From Bidens hawaiensis (lineage: Eukaryota > Streptophyta > Magnoliopsida > Asterales > Asteraceae), in contig JAIQDT010009236.1 of assembly GCA_021521415.1 (NCBI GenBank), positions 1 through 64,000 on the forward strand: 64,000 bases of DNA. The letters run 5' to 3'. Below the pieces are notes generated by a model. It was not told the DNA's origin and ran no database searches. It worked only from the letters and a program-made list of their open reading frames with translations. Below are positions 43,385 to 54,856 of the stretch, piece by piece (the first letter of the stretch is position 1; every line of letters begins with the position of its first letter). The position numbers and the translations under genes were made by a program.

Positions 43385-43494
43385 ACAGTAGGAAATACAA
43401 GTTATAAAAACCAAATTAACTATGAATAAACTGAGCGCATATACTTTCTGTTTGTTATCAAAACCAAATTGTAAATATTTTAACCTTTTTAAAC

Positions 43495-43738
43495 CAAGGT
43501 AAAGTTAAAATATAAAGGGGGGGGGGGGCGGTTAAAATAAGGAATAGGATTATAACACCTGGAAATCTTCACATGAACCTGATTTTAGGAAGGAAGGGTA
43601 TTTTTGAAACTTTATAGTGTATTTTTTGAACCTAAATCGCATAGCTTATCGACTGATTACCATATCAGTTGAATCAATAAACAAACCTAATTCTGCATCT
43701 TAATCACTGAAAGCAAATCGAATATTACGAACTCAGCT
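43495..43738. other. Flank of the FAR1-like gene
   Basis: A run of about 12 G's near 43517-43529, then ordinary AT-rich sequence. No gene. It may hold the upstream region of the FAR1-like gene. Confidence 0.5.
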
Positions 43739-45715
43739 ATGAATGATGAAGGATTTGGTACGAATTCAGATACAAACTCAGCCATGAACGATGATGAATT
43801 TGGTACGAATTTTTCCCTTTTTATTTGATTCAATTGATTGATTTAGTTAAGTTCATGGGATTTTTTATTCAATTTGTATTGAATTGATTTAATTTTTTCC
43901 TTCAATTAGATAAATCGATTTTTATTGTATTATTTGAAAACATGCACAAGCATTGTACCTTTTTTGTATCATCATTGTGTCTTACTGATAAAATAGGTTT
44001 TACTATTTATGTTTTAATTTATGATAATAATGTGTAATTTTATATTTAAATGTTTGTATACTTAACCGAGTTTTATTAATTTAGATGTTTTAGTTTACAA
44101 TGAACTTGGTGAAGAACGTGTATCCCCTAGGACTGGAAAAATATATTACACACCTTTTGTGAGTTAATCACTTAAACCTGTTATAGGTATGATGTTTGAT
44201 TCTGTTAGCTATGTTCATGCTAGTGGTTTTAGTGTTAGGAAGAAGAGTGCATACATTAATCATGGTCTTCTGAAATTGAAGTATTATGTTTGGTCTAAGG
44301 AAGGGTTTAAAACTAGAAGTGAGTATAATACATTAGATGATGCAAGAAATGGTAAAAGAAAGCGTAGGAAACCATCCAAGAGAACCGGATGCAGTGCACA
44401 TATTAAATTTCGATTGAATGATAAAAACAATTTCTTGCATAAAGATGATATTAGTTTTTAACATCTGCGAGAATGGTAGGTTATGTAACAGAAAGTGCTA
44501 TTCAAGCATTGTATCAAGTAAATCTAGGGGATTGTTAGAGCGTTTAACATTTTGAAGAGTTTATATGATGGTTATAAGGAGCTAGGTACAACAAATAATG
44601 ACTTTAATAATTTTAAGATGCGTCAGAGTCAATACATTAGTGAACACGATGCTGATATGGTAATTAAACGTCTTGAGAAGAAAAAGAAGTATTGTCCCAG
44701 TTTTTCATTTGAATATACTATTAAAGAAGACGGGACTTTAGGTGGTTTGTTATGGGCTGACGAGGATTCAAAAAAAATTTACTTGGTTTTTGGCGATGTT
44801 GTAAGGTTTGATGCGACCTATCGATCAAACAAGTAAGACTCAAAACATCATTGTGTCTTTCTTCATTCATTTTGTCAAATTTTTGGTTTTAACTTTTTTA
44901 TTTTGTTTTCTAGGTATGATATGGTGTTTGTCCCTTTACTGGTACAGATAACCACAATCGGAATACTACACTTGGTGCTGCACTGCTTGGATCTGAAATT
45001 GCTGACTCATACAAGTGGTTATTTAGGGCATATGTTCATGCCTTTGGTTCTGCACCTAAAGTAGATGTTACTAACCAAGATACTATGTTGCAATGAAGAG
45101 GGCTATTCAAAACGTTTTACCAAATAGCCGACATAGATTATGTATGTGGCATATTTGGGAGAAAGTGACCAGTAAGGTATTATTATTCTGTTTCGATTAC
45201 TTTCCGGTAGTCTTTTTTTACACCGATTCTATATTGTGTCATATTTATGCATTGTGCCTTTTTTACTGGTTTTTTAGATACTTTTATGTACACTGTGTCT
45301 TTTTTTTTATGCTACTCTATCTAAATTGTGTCTTTTTTCACGTTCAAATATTTGTAGGTTGGGCCGGCGACGTCTAATGTTTCTGAGTTCAAAGAAAAAT
45401 TAGCTCTGATTGTGTGGACAGATTCTATTACAATGGATGAGTTTGAAGAGAAATGGCACTCAATTCTTTCTGAATATGGCTTAAATGATCATGAGTGGTT
45501 GGCTGATCTTTATAAGATTAGACAAGACTAGATACATGCGTATTATCTACAAGAGAATTTTTCTGGACTTATGCGTACCACGCCAAGATCAGAAAGTGAG
45601 AACCATTTTTTTAACCAGTTTTGTAATCCAAGTTCAACATTAGTTGAGTTTTTTAGTCACTTTGAAGCGAAAATTGAGGCTCTATTGGGCCTAGACTAAA
45701 TGGTTTGTACTTAGT
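43739..45715 (+). pseudogene. FAR1/FHY3-like (MULE-derived) gene, decayed and truncated
   Basis: FAR1-related proteins are transcription factors domesticated from Mutator-like transposases. The likely start is M-N-D-E-G-F-G-T-N at 43739. GT-AG introns are seen at 43803-44084, about 44835-44913 (between F-D-A-T-Y-R-S-N and K-Y-D-M-V) and about 45178-45358. The FAR1 zinc domain shows G-F-S-V-R-K-K-S and R-T-G-C-S-A-H-I-K-F. The transposase part has V-V-R-F-D-A-T-Y, F-V-P-F-T-G-T-D-N-H, V-T-N-Q-D-T-M and S-E-S-E-N-H-F, i.e. the D, D, E positions, plus L-C-M-W-H-I. Stops (44166 area, 44461, 45095, 45529, 45698) and a small deletion in the FAR1 domain inactivate it. The copia LTR at 45716 removes the SWIM finger end. 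Confidence 0.8.
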
Positions 45716-46046
45716 TGTTGGGATATGTATGTAAACCAAGATCCTTATGTATCTTAGTGGGCTCTGGGCTATTATTGGGCTAGTTAGTTGGCTACTCTAT
45801 ATATAGTTCACTTGTATAGGGTTTTGGTTGTTCACTTAGTCTGTAATTTTGGCTGTCTGGTGTTATTAGACGAGTTGTGTAAGCATAGTGCTTAAGCACC
45901 CGACGTTAATAAGAACGTGTGTTTTGAAGCTTTACTTGGTGTTCTTCGTGTTACTACTATTGTTCTTGAATCATCTTGTGTTGGATTTCCACACCAACAT
46001 CAAGATCCATTTATATCATATTGAAAGATCCGTCTTGGACCTTACA
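45716..46046 (+). repeat. 5' LTR of the SIRE-like copia (331 bp)
   Basis: TGTTGGGATATG...TTGGACCTTACA. It contains CTCTATATATAG (TATA, about 45795). The preceding five bases ttagt are the expected target duplicate, whose partner is outside the window. Confidence 0.85.
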
Positions 46047-46048
46047 AT

Positions 46049-46061
46049 TGGTATCAGAGCC
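46049..46061 (+). other. Primer binding site (tRNA-Met type)
   Basis: TGGTATCAGAGCC starting two bases after the LTR end. Confidence 0.9.
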
Positions 46062-46554
46062 TTAGACCTATTCAGGCTCGTTATTGTGATATCAAGGATT
46101 CAAGATCTTAGTTTCTTGGTGGTTTGGTTGTATTTTCCGGTGAACTGTTGTTTGGAGAAGAGAAAGATCTGTTTTGGTGAAAGATTGGTTTTTGGTTTGG
46201 AAACAAATCAAACTCCATAATTCTCGGGACTTTGTTACAGTCAAAATCTGAAATTTTCCTGGGTTCTCGGTTTAAATCAAGTGTTTTCGGCTACATTTGA
46301 GTGTTTTTGGCTACATTTAAGGGTTTTCAGCTAAAACTAGTTCTCTGTTAAACACAATACCAGTTCTCGGTCAAAGATTGGTAGTTCTCGGTCAAGAACC
46401 AGTGTTCTCGATTAGCGTATTAAGTTCTCGGTCAACATACCCTATGAACTCAGTGGACCTGATCAATCTGTTTTAGGATTTTTATGTATTGGACCTTACA
46501 ATTGGACCTTAAAACTATTTGGTTCTAAACGTCACTTGAATTAGACTGATTAAG
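46062..46554 (+). other. Leader between primer site and gag
   Basis: Contains several GTTCTCGGTCAAGA repeats (46375-46440) and a second copy of TTGGACCTTACAATTGG (46489-46505), equal to the LTR/primer junction. No gene. Confidence 0.7.
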
Positions 46555-47942
46555 ATGGATCAACATATTAATATTAATGGGTCATCTAATGCATCACTTC
46601 ATCAGAAGTTTGACTCTATTATGGGGACCACTACTCGCGTGCCCCGTCTACTAACTCACGAGGGGTTTAGCGAGTGGAAGTTTTGTTTCGGAAAATATGC
46701 TAAAATGAAAGATTCTAAAATATGGAGAAGCATAGTCAGGGGTCCCCAAGTCATCACTTACCAGAAGGAAAACTCTATTGAGATTGTCGTGAAGCCTGTT
46801 GCTATGTATGATGATGAGGATCTTGTTAAAATGGAAGAGGATGAAAAGGCTCTTTCAACCTTGACTATGGCACTATCACCTGAGATTGCCCTGGGTTTTA
46901 GAGAATTACAATCAGCTAAAGAACTGTGGGAAGCCCTGATTGAGGTGTATGAAGGAAACGAAGATATGAAAAGAAGTCGTCAAGATCTACTAAGAAAAAA
47001 ATTCAACATGTTTAATCATGTTCTGGGAGAATCATTAGAAACTCAACTTCAGAGTTTCATTGCACTTGTGACTGAAATGAGATCTGCTGGCATCAACTTA
47101 ACAGCTGTTGAAACTAACAACAAGTTGGTGAACTCATTACCTCAAAGTTGGGACATGAACGTTGCTGTCATTAAGAAGACTAAAGACCTCAACAAGTTAA
47201 CACTATCTGAGGTTATGGCCATCATCAAAGCATGTGACATGGATGACAAGCAACGTGCTATTAACCATGAAAACTCCTACAGTGCATCCGGTTACAATGT
47301 TGCTTCTAACAATGCTCTCATCTCCCAAGATAGCTTCTCCATGTTTAAGACCACTCAAGGACAACAGAAATTTCAACCTCAACTAAACTTCTCCATGTTT
47401 AAGTCCACTCAGGGTCAGGGTTAATATTCCCATGTCTCACCACAACATGCACCAGTTTTCTTTACTAAACCTGGTCAATCCTCCACCGCTAGTGCTCAGT
47501 CGTCCTGTTTTTCACCCAGTCAGAATCTTAGTCAAACACCTGTTATTTCAAAATAAACTCAAGAGAACATCGTGTTAATGGCGGGATTCATGAACTACTA
47601 CAATGCTTCCTTGTAGTGGCTGTCGAACTTCATCAAATGCATCCTGATGTTGTAGAGGAAATGGATATCTCTTGGCAATCGGCAGTGTTTCGGGCCAAGA
47701 AATTTACTAAGAGAACTGGAAGAAATAATTGGAACATGCCAAATAATCAGAAGGTGGGTTTCAACAAAGACACCTTGAGATGCTACAACTGTCACGAGCC
47801 GGGTCATTTTGCTCGGGAGTGCACCAATCCAGCCAAAGAAGGAAACATGGAAAGGGCAGTGGTTCCCGTGGGCACTGCTAGAGGAGAAACTGGGAGTAGC
47901 TCAAGTGATGGTGAAAGGGGTATGGTTGCTCAACAATTCTAA
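46555..47942 (+). pseudogene. SIRE-like copia gag with zinc knuckle
   Basis: Capsid protein gene. The first frame (46555-47424, 289 codons) has V-P-R-L-L-T-H-E-G-F-S-E-W-K near the start, then A-K-E-L-W-E-A-L-I-E-V-Y-E-G and M-R-S-A-G-I-N-L: the gag-polypeptide fold of copia elements. It ends at TAA where Gln (CAA) would fit. After a frameshift the frame 47616-47942 has V-V-E-E-M-D-I-S-W-Q-S-A, R-A-K-K-F-T-K-R-T-G-R and an intact C-Y-N-C-H-E-P-G-H-F-A-R-E-C knuckle (47783-47824) that binds the genomic RNA. Confidence 0.87.
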
Positions 47943-49570
47943 TGGACTGATTAGATGGCTGCTCTCAACTTGAATAATTAAACTGCCAATTTTGCTCATG
48001 TGGAAAAGATTAAAGAGGAAAATGCTACTGAGGAACAAGTCAAGGAACTCCAATTCGTGTTCATGGCATTCACTTCTCCTAGCTCTTCTGAGGTAAGTTC
48101 TTCTCCATGTTCTTAAGTTTGTATTAATAAGTTAGATCTTTACAAAACCCATAACAGTAACATGCTTAGAGAAATGGAAATGATAAAATCCGAAAATCAT
48201 AAACTTAAGAAAACTGAAAAAGCGTATTTAGATAAAATAGAGGCACAGGAAAAGGATTTTTCAAAACTAAAATCCGATTTCAGTTTGAAATGTTGTCATC
48301 ATCTTGACGCCAAACAGAAAATTGTTGAATTAACTGCTGAACTGGAAGTTGCTAAGTTAGAGGTCTTTAATCTAACTGAGAAATTTAAAAGGGCTGAATT
48401 TGATTTTAAGAAATTTTATGTTTCCAGTAAGTTAGTTAATTTCATGATTGAAAATCAGTTATGATGGAAAGAGAATGAGGGTGAGGATATATGATACAGT
48501 CAGGTACCCCCACCATATAATGACAACTATACAGGTGTTCCTCTTACTAAAGAGTAGGAAGAAAAGATCAAAGATATGAAATATGGTAAACCTGCTAACA
48601 GTGAAAAGAACGACTCAGTGGAGAATATTGCATCCACTTCAAAAGTGAACGACTCTAATGTGTTTACTTCGTGTGCAGAAAAAGTAATCATTGAGGAATG
48701 GACTGATGAGGATGATGACTCCAGTGTTTCTTTTAATAAAGACTTTGATTCTGATGTTTCTTTAAAAGTGCCTACTTTAAATTCTGTTATTCCAACTGTT
48801 TGTGTGGCCTTTGGTTTTAAGAGCAAGGATTCTTGTGTGATTGATTCTATTAAGACTTTGAATTCTAATACTGCTGTTTCTAACAAATTTAAAAATTCAA
48901 AAAAATTCCAAGTACTCACCGCCTAAGTTTGTCAAAGAGGGATGCTCTAATGACAACCAAGGTGGTGAACATCATGATAAGCAAGCTGATCCACACAACC
49001 GGTCCAGACAAGGTGTTGCCTAAAATAATTTCTATGTTAAACCTCAAACTTGTTTTAATTGTGGTACTCCTGGTCGTATTTCCAGAAACTGTCCACATCG
49101 TCCATATGCTCGTTATTATGGATTTTGTCAGAGGAATATGCCTTATGTACCTTACAATGCCTACAGGCAAAAGTTCAAGCACTATTGGGCTAATCCCTCT
49201 GACGATGACCGGAACATAAACAAATCTGGCAGGTTTAGTCCTCATCAGACCAAACCCAACATGTTTCGTAAAGAGGTTAAAAAGGATGATTCGGTTCCCA
49301 GAATGAACACGAATTCGAAACCGAAACAAGTGAGAAGAACAAAATCGTCTGTCTCTAACCCTCAAAAACTGGAGATCAAGTCGTCCATTCGTACATATAA
49401 TGCTAAGTCTTACAACGGTAGATATGAATGGTTGAATAAATCTCCGGTAAAAGAGACTTTGAATTCTATGTTAGACGATCAAAAGGATATGTCATGGCAA
49501 CCCGTGAAAACTTTGGATGAGTCAGGGTCACCCAGTGTAACTATGGACTGGGTACCAAAGTCTAACCGAT
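47943..49570 (+). pseudogene. Gag extension: coiled-coil, acidic linker, second zinc knuckle
   Basis: This long section between Gag and protease is a feature of SIRE-type elements. It shows a Lys/Glu-rich coiled-coil (48162-48464, E-N-H-K-L-K-K-T-E-K), an acidic Ser/Asp stretch (E-E-W-T-D-E-D-D-D-S-S, about 48694-48726) and a second knuckle, C-F-N-C-G-T-P-G-R-I-S-R-N-C at 49051-49092, in which the zinc-binding His is Arg. A one-base insertion in an A-run near 48900-48912 shifts the frame. Several TAA/TAG/TGA stops occur. Confidence 0.78.
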
Positions 49571-50022
49571 CTCGCACATCGTGCATGAACTGCTATGGAG
49601 GAATATCATCAGACCTTGGTATGTTGATAGTGGATGTTCCAAGCACATGACAGGAGATATTTCCCAGCTACATGACATTCAAATCTTTAATGGTGGGTAT
49701 GTGTCCTTTGCGGGAGGAGAAAAAGGGAAGATCACTCAAAAGGGTACTGTAAGTAACGGTGTTCTGAAATTCAAAAATGATAATTTTGTTCCAGAATCGA
49801 AGCACAGTTTGTTGAGCGTGTCACAAATATGTGATAAAGGGTTTTCAACTCATTTTACTAAGAAAGAGTGCTTGATTTTGAAACCTGGTATCATCATACC
49901 AAAAGACTGAATTCTTGTTCGATCACAGAGAAAAGATAACGCTTATGTGATCGACATGAACAAAAATTTCCCGAATGAAATAACCTGCTTGTTTTCAAAA
50001 GTGTCAGAACATAATGCCATGC
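49571..50022 (+). pseudogene. SIRE-like copia protease and start of pre-integrase region
   Basis: The aspartic protease core is W-Y-V-D-S-G-C-S-K-H-M-T-G (49614-49652), with the D-S-G intact, then F-V-P-E-S-K-H-S-L-L-S-V-S-Q-I-C-D. A TGA at 49908 replaces an Arg-type codon. The reading continues with I-D-M-N and leads to the M-L-W-H-R-R-L-G-H zinc region. Confidence 0.85.
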
Positions 50023-51260
50023 TTTGGCATCGTCGTCTTGGTCATGCAAATATGAAAACTTGAACCGTCTTGCTAAAAATGATTTGGTTCGTGGTTTACC
50101 TATTAAAGATTTTGTTACTATTGAAAAATGTGTGGCTTGTGCTTTGGGTAAACATCATCGGAAAACTCATAAGCCAAAATTGATTTATACCATTTCATCA
50201 GTTTTTCAATTGCTTCATATGGATCTTTTCGGCCCAGTTCATGTTTTGAGTCTTTATCGTAGTTCTTATTGTCTTGTTATTATTGATGACTTCTCACGTT
50301 TTACTTGGGTGTTTTTCTTGTCCAATAAGATTGAAACTGCAGAGCTTATCAAGAGATTTATAATACTTATGGTGAATCAGCTTAACCTGTAGCCGAAGGG
50401 CATTCGTTGCAACAACGGTACGGAATTCAAGAATGCCTCATTGAATCTTTTTTGTTCAGAAAGAGGGGTGCTTCGTCAGTATAGCTCAGCTCACACACCG
50501 CAACAGAATGGTGTGGCTGAGAGAAGAAACAGAACTCTCATCAAGGCGGAAAGAACCATGTTGTGCGACTCCAAGTTGCCATTATTTTTCCGGGCTGAAG
50601 CTATCAATATGGCATGTTATGTTCAGAATCGGGTGATAATCAACAAGTCTCAAATGAAAACCCCATATGAGATTGTCTATGGTCACAAGCCAACTGTTTC
50701 ACATTTCAGAGCATTTGGTTGCCCCTGTACTCTACTGAATCTTGAGTCCACTCCAAAGGGGCAAAAGCTGATGGGTGTTATTTCGTTGGTTATGCTGGTC
50801 GTACTGCCTACAGAGTATACAATAAATCGACCAAGCAGATTCTGGAGTAATACGATGTTCGTTGGTTGGAAGAAAATGAAACTGATGCTCGCGTCGGTCC
50901 TAACTGGTTGTTTGACTATAATGAACTATTCAAACCGTTCAACGTGCTTCCAGTCACCAACTCAAACGTCTCAGGTGATGCTACCGTAGATACTGAGAAG
51001 AAGATCAACATGTCGTGTCTCATATATCTCAATTTCTAGATAATGATCTGACATAACCAATCGACGTCACCCCGTCCATGCCTGTTAATCAACCAGAAAT
51101 GGTCACAACAACAACGTCTTCACCAACTTCATCAGAAAGTACTTCAACAATTGAGGGGGAGAGTCATATTCGTCAAATTTTCGGGAGCACACTATTTCCC
51201 GATGCCATTCCAAATGAATATGTCGCCAGCACCTCGTACTCACATAGTACATCGACCTCT
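50018..51260 (+). pseudogene. SIRE-like copia integrase
   Basis: The H-H-C-C region is W-H-R-R-L-G-H-A-N-M, then C-V-A-C-A-L-G-K, with a one-base deletion after A-N-M that shifts the frame. The core has L-L-H-M-D-L-F-G-P-V (about 50210-50240), V-I-I-D-D-F-S-R-F-T-W-V-F, and I-R-C-N-N-G-T-E-F (about 50400-50427), where the second catalytic Asp is Asn. Then come Q-Q-N-G-V-A-E-R-R-N-R-T-L (Glu present) and F-R-A-F-G-C-P-C. A TAG stop at 50390 and a frameshift near 50755 break it. The end is a Ser/Thr-rich linker to RT that is interrupted by the LTR at 51261. Confidence 0.87.
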
Positions 51261-51884
51261 TGTAACATCCCGTTTTTCGGGTTTCGGTTAATAAATGAAA
51301 GTATGGGTTATTAGGAGTTGGGCTAGTGTTGGGTCAAATGGACATGGGTTATGGACTTGGGTTATGAAAGAAAGAGGAAAGGACCATGGGCTTAAGCCCA
51401 TGATCCATATATATATAAATACTTAATACCCATTTTCTCATTCACACATATTCCATACACCTCTCAAAACACACACTTAAGCTCTCTCTCTCTCTCTCTC
51501 TCTAGCCGAAATATAGAAGAAGAAATGGATCTCGACCCAAGGTATGATAGTATTTTGTTGTATGAGCATAAATCCGTGAGATATAAACACGAAACGACGA
51601 GCCGACACCGTTAAACCGTTTAAGTCACGAGATCCGGGTGGAATCGGGTATAAACTGAACCTATGATGAGTTTAGGGGTCACCCTAGCTCAGATCTGGAT
51701 CAAACGAGACGAAAAACGGTGAAAAAACGGTGGAAAACGAGCTAGATCTCGTTTTTCCGGTGAAACAGCGTTTTTCCGGCTGCGGCGCCGGAAAGGCGGC
51801 TGGTACGAGGTTAGCGTGTCAGAGAATGTTTCTGACATTCTCTGACCTAACCCTAATTCGCTAAGGGTAACTAGCGAAGTAGAT

Positions 51885-52150
51885 GTGATTCGCCAGCCGA
51901 TTCGCTAAGGAAAGATTTGCGAACTTGCATGTAATTCGTTAAGGAAATAAGGGCGAACTAGTCCATTCGCTAAGGCCATTCGTTAAGGGAGGGATGAATG
52001 AACCCCATTCGTTATAGGGTTCATTCGTTGAACAGATCAGTTCGTTAAGGTTCAATTCGCTAAAGGGACCAGTTCGTTAAGATGCTTGATTCGTTACAAA
52101 GGCAGATTCGCTATAATGGGTAATTAGTTATGAATTCCCATTCGTTAAGG
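51885..52150. repeat. Minisatellite built on ATTCGCTAAGG / ATTCGTTAAGG
   Basis: About twelve irregularly spaced units around the core TTCGCTAAGG. It fills the same slot as the other minisatellites of this LTR family. Confidence 0.85.
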
Positions 52151-52861
52151 ACTGAGTGACGAATCAGAACTTTGAAAGAATGACAGAATGGTCCTGGACT
52201 TAGAAAAGAATGATTTAATTACAAAGAAGCCCTTGGATTTTATGTTGCAAATTATTTAATGATTCAAAATCCTAATGGAAAATGTGTTAAGACTGTTAAT
52301 GAACCCCGCTGCCCCTTGGACCCCGCTAGGGGCTGCCACCCCTAGAACCCCGCTGCCAGGGGCGCTGCCCCCGGACCCCCGTTCGTTGAGGGTAATAATT
52401 AAACTAGAAACACGATATGTGTAGTGATAGTTGACTGAAACGTATAATTATTATACAGTTAGTCGTGCACAGCTCAAGAAGGGAAAAACCGTAAACGGTG
52501 AACGCAACCGCATTGAGGTGAGTTTCTAGCCCCACTTCCTTGTTATGTTTTCGGGGCTGTGTGCATACTCTATGTGATAGTTAATACACTTACCTTAAGT
52601 GGTAAGTGTATGCTTTGTATGTTTTATGTATGATGATTTCTTGCCGGTGTGTGAACGATCTTCGGATATTGCATGTACCGATAGGTGGTAGCTAAAAATG
52701 TGATTGCTATGTATGATGTAAGATAAGATGCATGTATGCATATATATAATGTGTGCATAATGTACGTATGATATGTTAATGGTACGTGAACGCTCTTCGG
52801 AGATTGCACGTATTGTCAGGAAAAGCATTTAAGAACAGGTATAGTATGAAGCTATGGATTC

Positions 52862-53000
52862 AGGGTACCGGATCCTAATAATATCCGAGGATGAAGGGTA
52901 CCGGACCCTAATAATATTCGAGGATGAAGGGCGACCGGACCCTAATAATATCCGAGGATGAAGGGTGACCGGACCCTAATAATATCCGAGGTATGTAGGG
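52862..53000. repeat. 3'-slot tandem repeat, four to five copies
   Basis: GGGTACCGGACCCTAATAAT then ATCCGAGGATGAA units, a drifted form of the repeat at 17299-17621. Confidence 0.88.
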
Positions 53001-53440
53001 TGAAACGCCCTTTATAATGTATGGTTAGATATGAATGTGTATGACGATTGCTGATCATGATATGTATGTAATGCGTACCTTCGGGCACGTATATGTGTAT
53101 GAAAAGTAAGTTATGTGATTAACTAGAACTCACTCAGCGTAGCTGACTTTTAGTATGCACACAGGCAAATAGGTTGAGGCAGCTTGCGTGACTAAAGACA
53201 CATGGCATGGAATCGAAGATACTGGCATCTCGAGGAAATGTTGTGATGTTTTAAAGACTATGTTTTGTTTTAATTGTCTACGAATGTTTTATAAGACATG
53301 ATTTGAGGGTTATGTAAAATGTTATGGTTGAAGTTTTATTATTCCGCGAAAGTTTTTATTAACTATGATATTTAGAACTGCGTTTATGAGTAAATCCAAC
53401 GTCCAAATGTGAGGTACCGGTAACGGGGCCTTACACCTTT

Positions 53441-54531
53441 GGATGGAAGAACCCTCTTATTGATGTTTCCGATCAATTTGTTCCATCGAGGATTCAGAAA
53501 AATCATCCAATTGAGAATGTCATAGGTCCTCTTGAAATGAGTGTGTCCATCATAAGTCAGACAGGACACATAAACAGCTGTTTATTTTCCTGTTTCATCT
53601 CTCAAATTGAGCCAAAGACGGTAGAAATGGCCCATCAGGAACCAAGTTGGGTAGATGCTATGCATGAAGAATCGAATCAGTTTGATAAGTTGAAAGTTTG
53701 GAGATTGGTTGAGTTATCGGAAGGAAAGAAAGCACTTGATATGAGATTGGTCTTCCGAAACAAGCAAGATGACACCGGGGTTATTGTTCGAAAAAAGGCT
53801 TGGTTGGTAGTTCGTGGTTTTCGTCAAGTTGAAGGGTTAGATTACACCGAAGTCTATGCTCTAGTGGCTAGACTTGAGGCCATCAGAATTTTTCTAGCCT
53901 ATGCATCATTCATGGGGTTCACATTATATCAGATGGATGTTAAGACCGCGTTTTCATACGGCGAAGTCAAAGAAGAGATCTACGTTGATCAGCCACTGAG
54001 TTTTGTTGATTCCAAGAAACCAAATCACATCTACAAGTTAGACAATGCATTGTATGAGCTTCATCAGGCTCCTAAGGGCGTGGTATGCTACATTGACAGC
54101 ACATCTTCTAGATCATGGTTACAAGCGAGGGACCATTGATAAAACCTTGTTCCTTAAAACTATCGGAAAAGATTTGGATCTAGTCCAGATCTATGTGGAT
54201 GGCATTATTTTTAGATCCACCAGTGCTGAGTTGTGTGCAAAATTTGAAGGAGTTATGAAGAAAAGATTTGAGATGAGTTCATTGGGAGAGATGACAACAT
54301 TTTTGGGGTTGTAGGTTCGTCAGAGCTCGACGGGAATTTTACAGCATCAAGGGAAGTATGTTGAGGATATGCTCACAAATTTTGAATTTCAAGATTCCAA
54401 GAGTGCTAACACTCCTATGGCGGAAAGGCCTCTACTATCATCTGATCCGGAATGGAGTCCCGTAGATCAAACGTACTATCGATCGCTTATCGGGTCTCTG
54501 ATGTATCTCACCGCCAGTTGTCCCGACATCA
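53441..54531 (+). pseudogene. SIRE-like copia reverse transcriptase, broken
   Basis: It continues the copia pol after the solo LTR with N-H-P-I-E-N-V-I-G. RT landmarks are E-P-S-W-V-D-A-M-H-E-E, R-K-K-A-W-L-V-V-R-G-F, and Y-Q-M-D-V-K-T-A-F with the first catalytic Asp (about 53926-53950). After a one-base insertion at about 54078 come A-W-Y-A-T-L and I-Y-V-D-G-I-I-F (about 54190-54215). The usual Y-V-D-D is Y-V-D-G, so the second Asp is lost. A TAG at 54312 and a stop in the P-D-I-I region precede the LARD insertion. Confidence 0.87.
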
Positions 54532-54799
54532 TATAACATTCGTTACTTTTGAAACCCGAAAACTCGACCCATTTTAAATTTTCAGTTTTGTTTCTATTTA
54601 AATTTATATATTTTTATAATATTATTAATTAATCTCGATTTTCATTAATGTATTTTATGTGATCATTTCTATGCAATTATACATTTCACCACCTTTGTAG
54701 TATTACATACTCATTTAAAACATTCATAATCAAGATCAAATATTTATGTACATGTCCCAATAATATTTACTAGAATTATTATTTAACTACTACTACTAC

Positions 54800-54856
<57 letters not shown>

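Larger units (their letters stand above)
40105..43494. repeat. CLE array unit 5 (left part), split by two solo LTRs
   Basis: The unit consists of 40105-40204, 42448-42973 and 43385-43494. It runs from the copia LTR tail to about ...TTTTTAAACC at 43494, where similarity to the array ends. No CLE gene is left. This is the right border of the array within the window. Confidence 0.8.
51261..53435 (+). mobile_element. Solo gypsy LTR inside copia pol, 2175 bp
   Basis: TGTAACATCCCGTTTTTCGG...GGTAACGGGGCCTTACA. It is flanked by cctct (51256-51260) and ccttt (53436-53440), a target duplicate with one change. The copia reading frame continues on the far side when the insertion and one duplicate are left out. 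Modules: TATA stretch (ATATATAAATAC near 51412), CT microsatellite (51484-51503), minisatellite (51885-52150), GC hairpin (52326-52345), 3'-slot repeat (52862-53000) and CGTAGCTGACTTTTAGTATG near 53138. Confidence 0.9.
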
